From positions 1,736,001 to 1,800,000 of the forward strand of contig CASHTG010000018.1 in NCBI GenBank assembly GCA_949357655.1: 64,000 nucleotides of DNA. Direction: 5' to 3'. Below, piece by piece: positions 1-11,255 of the stretch. Source of the DNA: Parascedosporium putredinis (Eukaryota > Ascomycota > Sordariomycetes > Microascales > Microascaceae). Each line of letters starts with the position of its first letter. Position 1 is the first letter of the stretch. The notes beneath the pieces were generated by a model, which ran no database searches, was not told the DNA's origin, and saw nothing but the letters and a program-made list of their open reading frames with translations. The position numbers were made by a program, and so were the translations under genes.

Positions 1-375
1 TCCGAGGATATTGAAGACATCGCCAAGCAACCAAACTATGAGAAAGTGGATCGACAGCCCCTCGGTGCTTCCACGCTGGAAATTTTGCAATATCTGAGGA
101 GAAAAACGACAACTATGTGATTGCGTTAGCAGGTCCGTACCGGCCAAGGACCACCTCACGCCACTGTTATAGGATGATCTCGAAGGGAAGACCTACCCCA
201 ACATGCTATTGAAATGGACCTATTTCAAGAAGATTATCATTAGTCCTATTCCATCATACGCCAGTGGGAGATGATGCGATCGTACCCGCAAATGCCGGAG
301 ATGGCCTCCACGTCCAGGTTCAAGGGTGCGGTTGGTGGTGCCATGGCTGTCGGGTGCCAGCCGAACGGAATCTAG
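1..375 (+). CDS. 3' end of an unrecognised protein-coding gene (cut by window edge)
   Basis: The first 375 bases read as coding in three successive frames, each one base back from the last: SEDIEDIAKQPNYEKVD from base 1, then EEKNDNYVIALAG from about 96, DDLEGKTYPNMLLKWTYF from 173, and MMRSYPQMPEM from 271 to a TAG stop at 373-375. Adding three bases gives 126 whole codons, the same -1 pattern seen in the recognisable genes. An intron ending in the TTAG at 240-243 is an alternative for the last junction. I do not recognise the family. The composition (K, E, Y, aromatic residues) looks like a folded globular C-terminus, not a disordered tail. It could also be a decayed gene remnant. Moderate to low confidence that it is a real gene. 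Confidence 0.4.
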
Positions 376-1909
376 CAATCCTCCCCTTATTAGGCGGTCG
401 CGAACATACGGTTGAAATTGACTTGTCACCTCGCCGTTGGAAGCTGGGTTGTTGAAAGGAGGGCGAGGATTTCGGGGACCGGAGGAGTAGTAAAGGGGCG
501 AAAAAGTTTGAAGGTCGCTGCCTTCATCGCGTTGAAGGGCCAAGTTCCTTCCGTCATCATTTTTTTTGCCGGGCGAAGCCGCCCCGCATGCCCAGAGGTG
601 GGCCTGCCCACTTTCCAGCTTGGCGAATGGGCCTTGTGCAGTGCGACGTCGTCTAGATGTACCGAGGTACCTGTACTTGGACAAGGCGCAGAGACGAGAC
701 CTCCACAATGTCAACTTGCCTTGATTAACTTTTTAGTCAATGCAAGGGTCGAGTCTGCCCTTGCATTCGTGAAAGCAGTGCCACGCTCATGCGTTTAATC
801 GACGATTCGAGGGTTTGAAACAAATCTTGGGGTGCCGTGTCTAATCTCGTGCGTGCAATCAACAGCTATTCATCTCTTCAAAAGCAAGAGTGAGCGTCTT
901 CGATATTCAGGGGACTCGGTGATTTCAAGTCATCATTTGAGACATAGCTGACAGCGTGGCTGAACCACAGCACTGGTCCCTGTCCTCTGAGTCTCATCTC
1001 CTTACTATATGGAAGCTCGCTCTCCGATATGGCCTACGGAAAGTTGAGATCGTAGCCTCTCGCGTTTCTGATGCCACATCTATTTTATCGCTTGAGGAAA
1101 GAAATATGCCGTGTTTCCGTATCTCTAGAGGCATGCATCTTTAGGGTTTCTAGGTTTGAAGCATTGCGATCGCCAGGCTCGGATCCCGGGCAGGCTAGAC
1201 CATCTTGCCTGACCAGAGGTGAAATAAGCCATCCTCATCCTTGGTAGCCTTGCGAGATCTTGATCCCTCACTCTTGTGTGAATGCAATGCCGAATGGTCA
1301 TTATACGCCTCCACCGTTGAAGGCCACTCATCCGGTTCAAGACTACAGGCTTCGATATCAACAAACTGGAGGCATTCATCCATCCATTGGATCCATGGAT
1401 CCATTGCGCGGATTCTATCAATCTGGCCAACAATGGTCCCGCTCGTAGACCCGTTTGCAACTCAGACTGAGAATTGAACAATCGAACAATTTGAAGTGAA
1501 CACTTGAACATTGAACATGGAGATCCATGGATCTATCAATTGATCTAGAAGTGCTAACTAGAACCTTTGTTGGAATACGGTCAACGGTAATCCAGTCCTC
1601 CAAAATTTAGGGCCTTCCGCTAACATATAGGGCTGTGATATGGGTGTTTAGTGTTGATGGAGCGAGTGGTCGCTACCCATGCGCTCATTGACTGTGGCTT
1701 ACCAGTGGGCTAGTACCAACAGGGAAAGCACTAGGACAGTACGTACTGCCTGCTACAAGTACTACCCGTGGCACCGCGTTATCGCGACACGTGACAGAAC
1801 ATTTTATTGAATCCAGGCTCGAAATCTTCAAGCTCCTGTCGTCTCCCAAACCACGCCTCTCTCGAAAATTTCCCCCTCCCATCCGTGAGCGCCCTCACGT
1901 ATTTTCACC
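376..1909. other. Intergenic, no gene seen
   Basis: No reading frame here looks coding. It holds a short palindromic GGATCCATGG-type patch near 1385-1400 and an echo of it near 1510-1545, and a pyrimidine-rich leader before the MRH4 start. Nothing else recognised. Confidence 0.6.
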
Positions 1910-3681
1910 ATGATACCTCCTGCGCTTAGGTCGCTATGCGCCGGCGGATTGGCCCACCGAATCCCAGCGCGACCGCTGGTGTCGCAGCTTCAACCGTGGA
2001 CCGATGTCCGCACGCTGCGTCGGGATGCTAAGCCATCCCGCATGGTGCTCTCGAAGACGGTCGCCCGTTCGCCATCAGACCGAAAAGTAAGATTCAACAA
2101 GAAACAGGCGGAGGGCCCCTTTGGGGGTATGAACCAGACCGTCGCGAGACTACCTCCCAAACCCGGCAAGGCTGGTAGTGATCCGGCCAAGACGTTTGGC
2201 TCCCTCAAGAAGTCGGACTCGAGGAAAGCGATGAAGATGCACAGGGCGCTGGCGGTGGTTTCATATGGGAAGCGAATGTCGATCAAAGCGCGGATACAAG
2301 ACGTCGAGTCTTTCGATCAGTTCAACCTTTTGCCGCAGGTCAAGGAGGCCCTGTGCAATGATGCGTTGAAGGGCATGGTGGACCTGAAGCCCACGCCCGT
2401 GCAGAGGCTGGCAATACCGGAGCTCCTCGGTCAGGGACATCAAAGGATGAAGAATCCGCCAAAGGAGTTCCTTTTGGCCGCGGAGACGGGCTCGGGGAAG
2501 ACACTTGCCTATCTCGTACCTGCCATCAACGCGCTCAAGCTCGCCGAGGCGCAGGATCCCGAGATTCAGGACTATAACAAGCGGTGGAAGGAGGAACAGG
2601 CTCGGGCCAAGGACAGCACCCTCAAGCAGTCCCCGTTTGACGAACCGCATCCCACGATGGCGCGCCCGAGAGTTGTGATCCTTGTGCCGACTGCGGAACT
2701 TGTTGAACAGGTTCGCTTGGTTGCCAGGTCACTGTCGCATGTGGTCAAGTTTAGAACGGAGCCACTCTCAGCAACTAAGGCGGCCGACCAGATACATCGC
2801 AACCTGTACTCAACGCGCGGAACCGATGTTGTCATCTCCACCCCGCATCTTTTCGCCTCTATTGCCGAATCGGACCCCAACGTCCTCTCTCGCGTCACGC
2901 ATCTTATTATCGATGAGGCGGATTCTCTTCTCGACCGCAGTTTCTCCTCCGTCACGACAAGCATCATAGACAAAGCGAAACCTTCATTAAAACAGCTCGT
3001 CTTCTGTTCCGCAACCATCCCCAAGAGGCTCGACAGTTATATCTCACAAGAATACCCTGACATGGTTCGAATTACGACACCGAATCTCCACGCCATCCCC
3101 CGCCGTGTGCAGCTCGGTGTCATTGATGTTTCGAAGGATCCGTACCGAAACAATAAGAATCTTGCGTGTGCCGATGCCATCTACAGCATCGGGCGCGAAT
3201 CCTCCCGCCACGAGGGACCCATTAAAGATGAGATTGACGTCCGACGAATTCTCGTGTTCGTGAACGAGCGCGAAAAGACCCAGGAGGTGGCGGAATATCT
3301 TGTTTCAAAGGGTATCGACGCCATTGCCCTGCACCGCGATACTTCGGAGCAGCGCCGCTCCGAGATGTTGAACACATTCACAACCTCTGATCCCATGCGC
3401 ATTCCTACCCCGAAGCTCCTCCGAAGGGTGTACGATCTCTCCCTAATGTCAAGGTGATTGTCGCCACCGATCTCGCTTCTCGGGGCATTGATACCTTGGC
3501 AGTTCGCCATGTGGTGCTCTACGATGTTCCACATACCTCCATCGATTTCATTCACCGCCTCGGTCGCGCTGGGCGGATGGGCCGTCGCGGCAGGGGCATC
3601 GTGCTCGTCGGTAACGATGATAGGAAGGATGTTGTATCTGAAGTGAAGGAAAGCATGTTTATGGGCCAAGCTTTGATTTGA
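1910..3681 (+). CDS. MRH4: Mitochondrial DEAD-box ATP-dependent RNA helicase MRH4 (one frame break)
   Basis: ATP-dependent RNA helicase; in yeast Mrh4 acts in the mitochondrial matrix on large-subunit mitoribosome assembly. The N-terminus is Arg/Ser-rich and acid-poor, as expected of a mitochondrial presequence. Seen motifs: walker A ETGSGKT at residues 192-198, motif II IDEADS near 335, motif III SAT near 367-369, and in the second segment VIVATDLASRGID, HVVLYDVPHT and HRLGRAGRMGRRGRG (motifs IV-VI). The frame changes by -1 between about 3405 and 3430: the first frame runs into a stop at 3457, while the second frame, already open at 3427-3453 as RSLPNVKVIVA, carries the helicase C-terminal domain to the TGA at 3679-3681. 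One added base gives 591 codons (590 aa, restored), normal for the family. No intron is needed. The start is the first ATG after a stop-rich leader. Identity is confident; MRH4 versus another mitochondrial DEAD-box rests on recalled similarity. Confidence 0.88.
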
Positions 3682-4448
3682 GCAGAGTCGCACGACCTGC
3701 GTCGCTTTCACCAAACGCAAACAACACGCTGTATAAAATTATCTCCCTTGTACTATAGCTTGCATGAAACCGAAAAAAGTTCTGGGTATAGATGGTATAT
3801 ATCAATGTAATACTAGCTTTTGCAAAAATATGTTCCAACATTGCGGTTCTTGTGACGTTCATCCCCGTGTCCTCTTGACGCGTGATGGAACGTCAGTCGA
3901 CGTGGTTAGCTAGTGCCTGGGATTGTATTGGAAGACGAGTGGTATTGATGGTTTTCTCTATACGTGCTTTGCCCATCGGTCTGGGAGACCAGAGGCATCG
4001 ATTTACTGATGGGCATTTTCCCTGTCTTGAACTGGCTCATTGGCCCTTGACAAAGGAGACGATCCGTTGAGTGTCGAGGTCCAATTGACTAACCTGAATG
4101 AATTGTGCATGTGCATACTTGTACATAATTTGGCCAAGTCGCGCTCAGTGTCCAGCGATAATATCGTGGCGCGTCTAGCTTGACCCCACCAACTGTTATG
4201 GTGGCACTTGTAAGAGGTACTTTGTACTTCTCAAAGAGGTCCACGACGCGTCAAACTAAATTTCCTCGACACCAACACAACTTCATCCCCATCATTTCTA
4301 CCACCCGGCCGTCCACCACCACAGACATCGTCGCCGCGGAGAATACTGGGAAGAAAATTTGCGAGATATCGATTATCTTCCATGTTATAAGCCCTCCAAA
4401 CTTGCAATTTACAAATTTGCACCAACTTTGTCCTAATCAACCGTACGA
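3682..4448. other. Intergenic, no gene seen
   Basis: 3' UTR of the helicase gene and 5' leader of the next gene. An ATG-initiated reading at 4180-4575 is low complexity and overlaps the real start of the next gene in another frame; I do not take it as coding. Confidence 0.55.
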
Positions 4449-6222
4449 ATGCCTCGACCGAAACGAACACGCCGGACGCGGCCGATGGCCCAAGAGGCCT
4501 CAGCCCCGCCCAATCCCAACCGGACGCGATTCCATCGACGCCTTTGAAGCCCACGGAGGCTGCTTCAGTCGATAGCTCAGAGAAGGAGAACCGGCTCAGC
4601 ACCACGACGCGCTCCCGAGCCACTGCCGCTGGGAGCACTCGGCGGGGCGCGCCCTTCGAGATTCTACAATGATGCGGCGCTCCTCCTCCGCCGCCAGACC
4701 CGAGATTCACGATGATATCGCGGTAGAGGATGACTCTCGCGAGCTATCCGACGCGGAAAATATCGGGACTAGCAGGCGCGAGACGGCGACACCGCTTACC
4801 CGTCGAGATCTGTCTGGTCTGGACATTGACGACGAAGTCTTCTCGGATATGTATTCAGCCCTGGAGCCGCCATCCACGCGCGGGCGTTCTGCGAACACGT
4901 CCACCATGAGTGCGGGTCAATTTAAGAGGCGCTCTCGAGCCCCAGCGTTATTAGCCGTGACGGAGGGCCGATTCGTCCCAGCAGCCGAGGCATGAACACG
5001 CCCAGCGTCAGCTCGACGTTCAACTTTGGCCAGTTCAGACGACGCGCCAGGGAACCTAGCATTCTTGGTAGGAACCGCAGGCCGCACAACGAGAGCCGGG
5101 TTACGGACCAGTCCGCCTCGGAGAGCGAGCTAGACGGAGAAGATTTCGCCCCCGACGCCGTGTCGACTCCCCTCAACCGGCGTCGCTCGCAGCGTAACGC
5201 CTCTGCCTCTCGTGCGTCGCATGTCCCGTCGTCGGGCCTACGGTCCCGCAAGAGGAAGAGCGGAGAGGTTGACCGCGAGGAGAGCGATAGACCAGAAAAG
5301 ACAACGCGTGTCGAGGAAGACCAGCCGGAACCTGAACCAGCTCCTCCGCAAGAGCCAACAACCCAAGACCCCATCACGAACAGCATCGAGTCCGACGACG
5401 ATGACTTGAGCAGCCTGTCAGACGTCTCTCTCCCTCTCCGGTATCGGGTGTAGCCGTTAGAAGCGAGCGGCCCGTTACGCCCGTGCACGCTTCTATGGAG
5501 GAGATTATGGCGCCCCCGCGAGCTCGGGCTCCGAGGGCGACGCCGAGTGGCCCTCGATCCGGCGACTAGCGAATCGCCGACGTCGCGCCGTGACGCCCAC
5601 TACCCCACTACACGCCCGCAACGACGATGACATCCTATCCAACGTCTCATCTCCGCCATCTCTCACGCATTCGCCCAACTTCCCCGCCCGCAAGAAGGGC
5701 GCAAAGACTCGAGGCCGAACGGCGACCCGAGACCCATTACCCGAGCCTCACGTCTGCTCTCGCATCCCTCCTCCCTCAACGGCGAAGTAAGAACACCCGT
5801 GGAGAGGTTGGATCCGACAGCGAGGAGGACGAGGTCGACTACTCGGCCATTGGCCCCGATGAGGACGAGCTCGCCTACTCGCGCTCAACAAGGAGACGTG
5901 TAGCAAGTCGTTCGCGTGGCAGAGGGGCGTCGGCACGCCCGCCCTCGCGTCAAGCCAGTGCGCGTGCTCAGGCGACACAGGATCAGGCGGAGAAGGAACC
6001 GAACCGGCGTCTGACCCGGACCTATGGCGAGAGGAGTGCCGATGCCGATGATAGCTTTGCCCCCTGCCCGAGGATTCGTTCACGGAGGCGGGCCTGGTGC
6101 TGGAGGATCCCAAACAGGAACTCAAGAATGCGACCCGCAAATTCAAAGAGGTTGACAGGTGGGAGTTGTCGTTTGAGGAGGTTGCGGAGACTCCCGAGCC
6201 GTCTGATGCGGACGCTCGGTGA
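4449..6222 (+). CDS. Uncharacterised disordered, probably nuclear protein with conserved C-terminal helix (multiple frame breaks)
   Basis: Not a named family to me, though the architecture resembles a protein widespread in Pezizomycotina. Starts MPRPKRTRRTRP at 4449, ends in TGA 6220-6222. The text moves through eight -1 frame steps (frames 0,2,1,0,2,1,0/2,1); adding eight bases gives exactly 594 codons (593 aa, restored). Visible parts in order: basic N-terminus; SSEKENRLS with a KEN-box-like triplet; two related motifs, SAGQFKRRSRSPSVIS and NFGQFRRRAREPSILG, about 35 residues apart; basic/acidic linker RKRKSGEVDREESD; VSSPPSLTHSP; SEEDEVDYSAIGPDEDELAY; RTYGE; and a C-terminal amphipathic segment ELKNATRKFKEVDRWELSF. 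Strongly enriched in R, S, E, D, so intrinsically disordered, with several possible nuclear-localisation clusters. The continuity of the motifs argues against decay. Function unknown; chromatin or cell-cycle role is only an inference. Confidence 0.6.
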
Positions 6223-6633
6223 GAAACGACGACTCCAATCCAACAGTGATGTCGGGATCATGGCAAATCGTAATCTGATATGGGAGGGTTTCGGGGGCGT
6301 CTCAAGTTTTCTCTGGGAATGGAGCATTGGTTGTTTTCACGGGACATCGGTGATAGTTTCTGATGGCTTATGGGTATTTTCTTTTTCTCCCCAATATCAT
6401 TTCGGAGTTTGCGAGCGAGGACGGCATGGATGGGTTATGGTACTATTTTTTCCCTGTCCTTTTTGTCCTTTTTCTTCTTCTTTTCTCTCGCTTTGAAATT
6501 CAATTTCTAGCGTACCTCTAGTTGATATCCGATATCTCTATCAGAACAAGATAGCAAACTAGTCGTTGATTAACCCAAACCCAAAATGAAAAGTCGTAAA
6601 CAGCAATTCCCGCAACGCCTACGCATGTTTTTC
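6223..6633. other. Convergent 3' intergenic region, no gene seen
   Basis: Tail-to-tail spacer between the unknown gene (+) and TIP41 (-), rich in T runs near 6370-6490. No coding signal. Confidence 0.6.
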
Positions 6634-7570
6634 TCATGATGACTTGAGGTCGACAGCAACAATGTGCGTCTCCTTTACGGGTATTAGAGGTGCGAGCACA
6701 TTGGGGTCTCGCAGGAAATGGTGATGTCGTCGGGTAACCTCCCGGACATGAGCAGGGCCTAGAATGCGTGGGTGAGTCGAAGGAAAGTTATACGCAAGCA
6801 CGGGGTGTCCTTCGTCACCTTGGGCCGACGTTGGGGATGGATCAGGGGCACACGGCAAAAGACTCACCTTTTTCACGTTGGCGAAGCTGTCTTCGCGCGC
6901 GCAGTACTCCTTGATAACCTCGTCCGTCTCGAAATCTACGTAGACCCTAGTATCCCGCACCCTAATGATGACGTTGTCCACCCTCATAAACAGCCTGGCC
7001 AGCAGGAGCATCCGCTTCTCGTGCACGCGCACCTTGACGCTGTAGAGGAGACGCCGTTGTCGTCCAGCTCGGATTCGTACAGAACCACCTCGTCGAAGAA
7101 CAGTATGGGGTCCCTTCTCTTGAGGAGTTCCAGGGGTATCGCCTTGTCCGTCGTGGCAAACGCCTTGGAGCCTTGTTCCAGGGTACCCGCGTAGTCGGTG
7201 GAGTAGCTCCAGTCGTACGGGTTGACAATCTTGTTGATGTCGCCGCTCGAGTTCTCGCGCGAGGACGCCCAGTCGCGGGCGTACGCCACCTGCAGCATGT
7301 TCTCGGCCGTCTTGCCGACGGCGTCGAGCGCATTGTAGGCGTTGAAGGAAAAGGACCACCCGCTGGGCTTGTGGTGCAGGCCGACGACGTTGTCGCCGAA
7401 AATCATCTCGGGGACGGGGATGCCGAGCGACTTCTCCATGGCCTCGATGGGCGACGCCTTGAGATGGGTAGCTTGCGCGTGACGATTTCAAAGTTTTTCT
7501 GGGTGTGGGTTTTGGTCGACCGGGCGAGGGCGGTCGGGGCGGGGAAGACGGTGGGAGGTGGAGGTTCCAT
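6634..7570 (-). CDS. TIP41: TIP41-like protein, TOR/PP2A-pathway regulator (three frame breaks, one intron)
   Basis: TIP41 family proteins bind the Tap42/PP2A-type phosphatase module and act in TOR signalling in the cytosol. Start MEPPPPTVFPAP at 7570. Family blocks seen: LGIPVPEMIFGDNVV, SFNAYNALDAVG, VNPYDWSYSTDYAGTL, LKRRDPILFFDEVVLYESEL, KVRVHEKRMLLLARLFMRVD NVIIRVRDTRVY, and near the end LRDPNVLAPLIPV. An intron at 6867-6759 (GTGAGT...CTAG, 109 nt) splits the gene after VKK. Three -1 breaks, near 7460, 7052 and within the last exon near 6715, separate otherwise continuous family sequence. Exons sum to 828 nt; plus three bases gives 277 codons (276 aa, restored), a normal length. An upstream open stretch to 7957 is in frame but low quality and taken as leader. 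Divergent from the Aurora kinase gene. High confidence. Confidence 0.9.
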
Positions 7571-8574
7571 TTCGGCGGTGGGGGTTTTCTTCTCGCTTTC
7601 GTTTCTATTCTTTTTTCGGCGGGGAGAGAGAGGACGTTCGACGTCTACTTGTAAGCGGCAAGGCTCGACGGCTGGGGAATAGAGTTGCGAGATAGTATCG
7701 TTTGCGTCATGGAGATGGCCTGTCGCGAAAGCTCGTCGGGAAGGCGGCTTGGACTGGGTCTTGAGCTCTTGAATGGGGAAGGTGGGGTGGGGTTTTGCGA
7801 GTGCGGAAGGTGGGATGGACAGCACTGTGTGCTTCAGAGCTTGCTTCAGAGTGAGGAGCAGGCACGGGTTTGTCGGAACTGCGTTACTGCTACTACATCT
7901 TGCATAGACGTTTCGACGCCAACAAAAGAATTTTTCGGAAGCGTTCATCAAGGCCATTTTCTCACTGAATTGATTGATCCATTGGATTTGATTCTATACA
8001 TATACTGCATCAAAGTCCTCTCGCTCTAGTTCTTCATGCGGTTAATGATCTTAGGCGACGCCGATAATCGGCTTCACATCAGCATCATGGCCCTCCATAT
8101 ATATACCTGTCCGCTAGATCTCTCCATTATGAAGGATTAAAGCTGATTTGACTTTCTTGGGAGAAACTTACACAATCAGAGTAATGCCAGCGATGCCAGC
8201 TCATCAATCAATGATTACCAGAGTTTCTTTGTCATGGCCAGGCCCAAAATGCGACCTAGTTTCGTCGTCGAGGGGCAACCCCAAGACCGACAGGTGTGGC
8301 GGTTGCCCCGACAACACTATGGTCGTGACACAACAAACCGGGCCCAGGGACCAGGGGCGAAACTGATTATTAGCTCGCTGGGTGGATGCTTGAATACTTT
8401 GATAAAACACATCTTCTTTTGACCACCATCGTCGTTCAACATCCCTAACGACTCGAGGACTCCTAAGAAGCATTTCAATTGCCCCAGCGTCTCGCCGTGT
8501 TCTCGATATCGGCCATCTTAACGGCAGCTCACCCTCGAACGCCTTTACCCGCCTGTACCTCTCCTTCACCTAAA
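7571..8574. promoter_or_regulatory. Divergent intergenic region, TIP41 / Aurora kinase
   Basis: About 1 kb head-to-head spacer that must hold both promoters and leaders. No protein-coding signal. A CTTATATATA-like AT patch is near 8095-8105. No specific factor site is claimed. Confidence 0.45.
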
Positions 8575-9839
8575 ATGGCCACCCGGACTCTCGAGGCTCG
8601 CTTTGACAACCTCACTGTCAATGACGAGAATGATGCTCACGGTGAATCCAAATATGGCAAGCTGGTAGGTAGCAGATATGCGTAGAATCCTGCCACGGCA
8701 CAGCTGGCTAACGAGTCGAGTGGTATAGCTTGCTTCTACGAGTCGGCCGACTCTCGTCAAGGTCGCCCTTCAGTCCCAAAGCGCGAATGCGAGCTCAGCA
8801 GTCGTAACCCTCCCTTCTCAGGCCGTTCAGCGGAAGAATCCCCCTCGCCTACGCGGAAGCCCTTGCCCACATCCGCCCGGCCATCCGCCGAGGCCGAGCT
8901 CGAGAGACGATCCGCGGCCGCCCTGATCGAGCAGCCTTCCATCCCCAAGCAGTTCCATCTCGGCATGTTTGAGATTGGCCGGCCTCTAGGCAAGGGAAAA
9001 TTTGGCCGCGTCTATCTTGCCAAGGAGCGTACGAGCGGCTTCATCTGCGCTCTCAAGGTGCTGCACAAGAACGAGCTGCAGCACGGCCGCGTCGAGAAGC
9101 AGGTCCGTCGCGAGATTGAGATCCAGAGTAATCTGCGCCACCCCAACATTCTCCAGCTATACGGCCACTTCCACGACAGCAAGCGTGTGTTCCTGATTCT
9201 CGAGTTTGCTGGCAAGGGGAGCTGTACAAGCACCTGCGCCGCGAGAACCGGTTCCCCGAGTGGAAGGCCGCCCACTACATCGCCCAGATGGCCTCTGCCC
9301 TACGCTACCTCCACCGCAAACACGTCATCCACCGAGACATCAAGCCCGAGAACATCCTCGTCGGAATTCACGGCGAGATCAAGATCTCTGATTTTGGTTG
9401 GAGCGTCCACGCCCCCAACAGTCGTCGCCAGACCATGTGCGGCACCCTGGATTACCTCCCGCCCGAGATGATTAAGCCTGGCAGCTCCGACAACTCGTAC
9501 AATGAAAAGGTTGACCTGTGGAGCTTGGGAGTCCTCACGTACGAGTTCCTGGTCGGCGAGGCGCCGTTCGAAGACTCTCAGGTCATGACGCAGAGGAGGA
9601 TTGTGAGGTGTGATATGTCGATCCCCTCCTTTGTTAGTCCGGAGGCGAGGGACCTCATTAAGAAAGTGAGTACACCCTTGACTCAGCCGAGTCCTTCCCA
9701 AGTCCTCCCTTCTAGCTTGTGCCGTTTACTAATCTCGTCATCGCAGCTCCTCGTTTTGGACCCGGAGAAGCGGATTCCTCTTGACCAGGTTCAGACGCAT
9801 CCCTGGATCGTCAAGCACTGCACGAAGCCTCACGAGTAG
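8575..9839 (+). CDS. Aurora-family serine/threonine protein kinase (two introns, two frame breaks)
   Basis: Aurora/Ipl1/Ark1-type mitotic kinase, catalytic subunit of the chromosomal passenger complex. Start MATRTLEARF at 8575. Exons 8575-8664, 8729-9665, 9747-9839; introns GTAGGT...ATAG (64 nt) and GTGAGT...GCAG (81 nt). Kinase domain: FEIGRPLGKGKFGRV with the glycine loop near residue 118, catalytic Lys near 140 (ALKV), HRDIKPEN with Asp near 234, DFGWSVHAP with Asp near 252, and the Aurora-type activation loop RRQTMCGTLDYLPPE with Thr near 266. Frame breaks: one in the disordered N-terminal part of exon 2 (about 8780-8840; a shifted donor at 8669 is an alternative explanation) and one at GGCAAGGGGAGC near 9216-9221, inside the conserved EFAGKGELYKHL stretch. 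Adding two bases gives 374 codons (373 aa, restored), normal for fungi that carry one Aurora. High confidence. Confidence 0.93.
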
Positions 9840-10350
9840 TAACGGCCTCAAAAGCAAATAGGCCTGAACCCCTCTTTGAGCGGAGCGCTGCTGGAAAGGC
9901 GACGCGCTCTCCTCTTCCACATATACCGCAACCCTTTTAATGACTTAATGCCCACGGCGTAAATTAACATGACCGACCGCCTAGAGGGACACGTAGAGCA
10001 CGGCAGGAGTGTCTTCCTTGCGGCCTACTTTTTGTCTCAACTTTCTTTTTTTCTCTTTATTTTCGTTTTCGAAACAGCGTTGGGATCGATATATGCATGT
10101 GCGGAGTTAGGATTCTCCTCTTTGTTTATTTGTTATTATATATTTCTTTTTCATGCTCTCTCATGTCGAGATACGGCGTCACTACATTATCTGGCCAAAA
10201 CCCAAAGAAGAACTGATGAATATGTCTTGTTCGTACTGTTTCCGCCATTGATCCGGGAGATGGTGATCCTCTATGCCTATGCCTGTATTGTACATTGATG
10301 ATTTTGGTGTTATAACACAACAGCCGGCCTGGGCCGGCTTCCTCTATTGT
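9840..10350. other. Convergent 3' intergenic region, no gene seen
   Basis: Tail-to-tail spacer between Aurora kinase (+) and ATP23 (-); T-rich near 10025-10070 and 10130-10160. Nothing coding recognised. Confidence 0.6.
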
Positions 10351-11255
10351 TTATTTGTAGACCTCGTCGAAGGGCCTGGTGTCGGCAAAGCACGATTCCC
10401 ATACCTCGTTGACTATCCTTGTGGCGTGCACGTCGTCCCTGCAGCCGGGTCTATTCATGACGGACAGAATCGCCCTTGAGCGGACGCAGTTTTGGAACTG
10501 CTGGGTCAGCTTCCAGTTGCCCCTTGTGAAGAACTCACGAGCCCATCTGCACTCGCCGCTGAGCATGGATGCACGAATCTATCCAGGGAGTTGATCAGGT
10601 TAGCGGAACGCGCTTTGAAAGGTATCATAGGAGACAAGAAGAGCTTGGTTACCTCTGTACATGCCGCATGCTTCAGATTCCCAACGCCGTCCATTTTCCA
10701 CCGCAAGAAGTCCCACGCGTGGACCATTTCGTGCGTTAATGTGTCTTCGAGGTGCTTCCTATCCCGGATTTCGTTGGCGCAAATCTTGATGCCCGAGTAC
10801 GGGTTGAAACCGCCACCTGTCCTGACGACCTGGCCGTCCGTCGTCAAACGAGCAGGACACCTCACGCAGTAGACGTTGGAGGGGCCGATATCTCCATTGA
10901 GGTCCGCCACTTTCTCGCGCATGAAGCGAACGATGGGTGAGGAGGCGAACAGCCAGTCGCGGTAATCCTCGCAGCGGCGGCAGTCTTCCTTCTCATTCTC
11001 GCGGTAGAGATGCTCGCGAAAGTGGAACTGGCCCTCGCGCGTCATGGACCCTGACAGATAGTGGAAGATGTTCATCCAGTACCCTATGCTAGGGTCGAAC
11101 CCCGTCCGGCTCGGCTCATTCTTGAGAAGAGGCGAGAGCTCCGTGGTGAGGATGTTGGGATTGGCGCCGGTAGTGGTAGACGGCGCAGGAGACGCAGGAG
11201 ACGTGGCGGGTGCCTCTGGTGCCGAGGACCCCGGCGATTGCGAATTGGACGGCAT
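10351..11255 (-). CDS. ATP23: Mitochondrial inner membrane metalloprotease ATP23 (intact)
   Basis: Zinc metalloprotease of the intermembrane space that processes Atp6 and assists FO-ATP synthase assembly in yeast. Start MPSNSQSPGSS at 11255. One intron, 10652-10579 (GTAACC...ATAG, 74 nt), then IRASMLSGECRWAREFF and stop at 10353-10351. Total 276 codons including stop split as 201 + 75 residues, length typical. Seen features: twin Cys motif CRRCEDYRDWLF, YCVRCPARL, and the M76-type active site THEMVHAWD with zinc-ligand His175, catalytic Glu176 and His179. The N-terminal 45 residues are Ala/Ser/Thr/Pro-rich. This gene needs no frame correction, one of only three longer genes in the window for which that is true. 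It is divergent from glutamate 5-kinase and convergent with Aurora. High confidence. Confidence 0.95.

Noticed and set aside
1380..1550. Repeated ATCCATGGAT-like strings as a mobile element end
   Set aside because: No terminal repeats, target-site duplication or transposase; short palindromic strings only.
3400..3460. Programmed ribosomal frameshift or intron in MRH4
   Set aside because: No slippery heptamer with downstream structure and no GT-AG pair of workable length; same pattern occurs in unrelated genes.
4449..6222. The broken frames as a pseudogene
   Set aside because: All steps are -1 and motifs are retained, as in essential genes of the window; sequence error is simpler.
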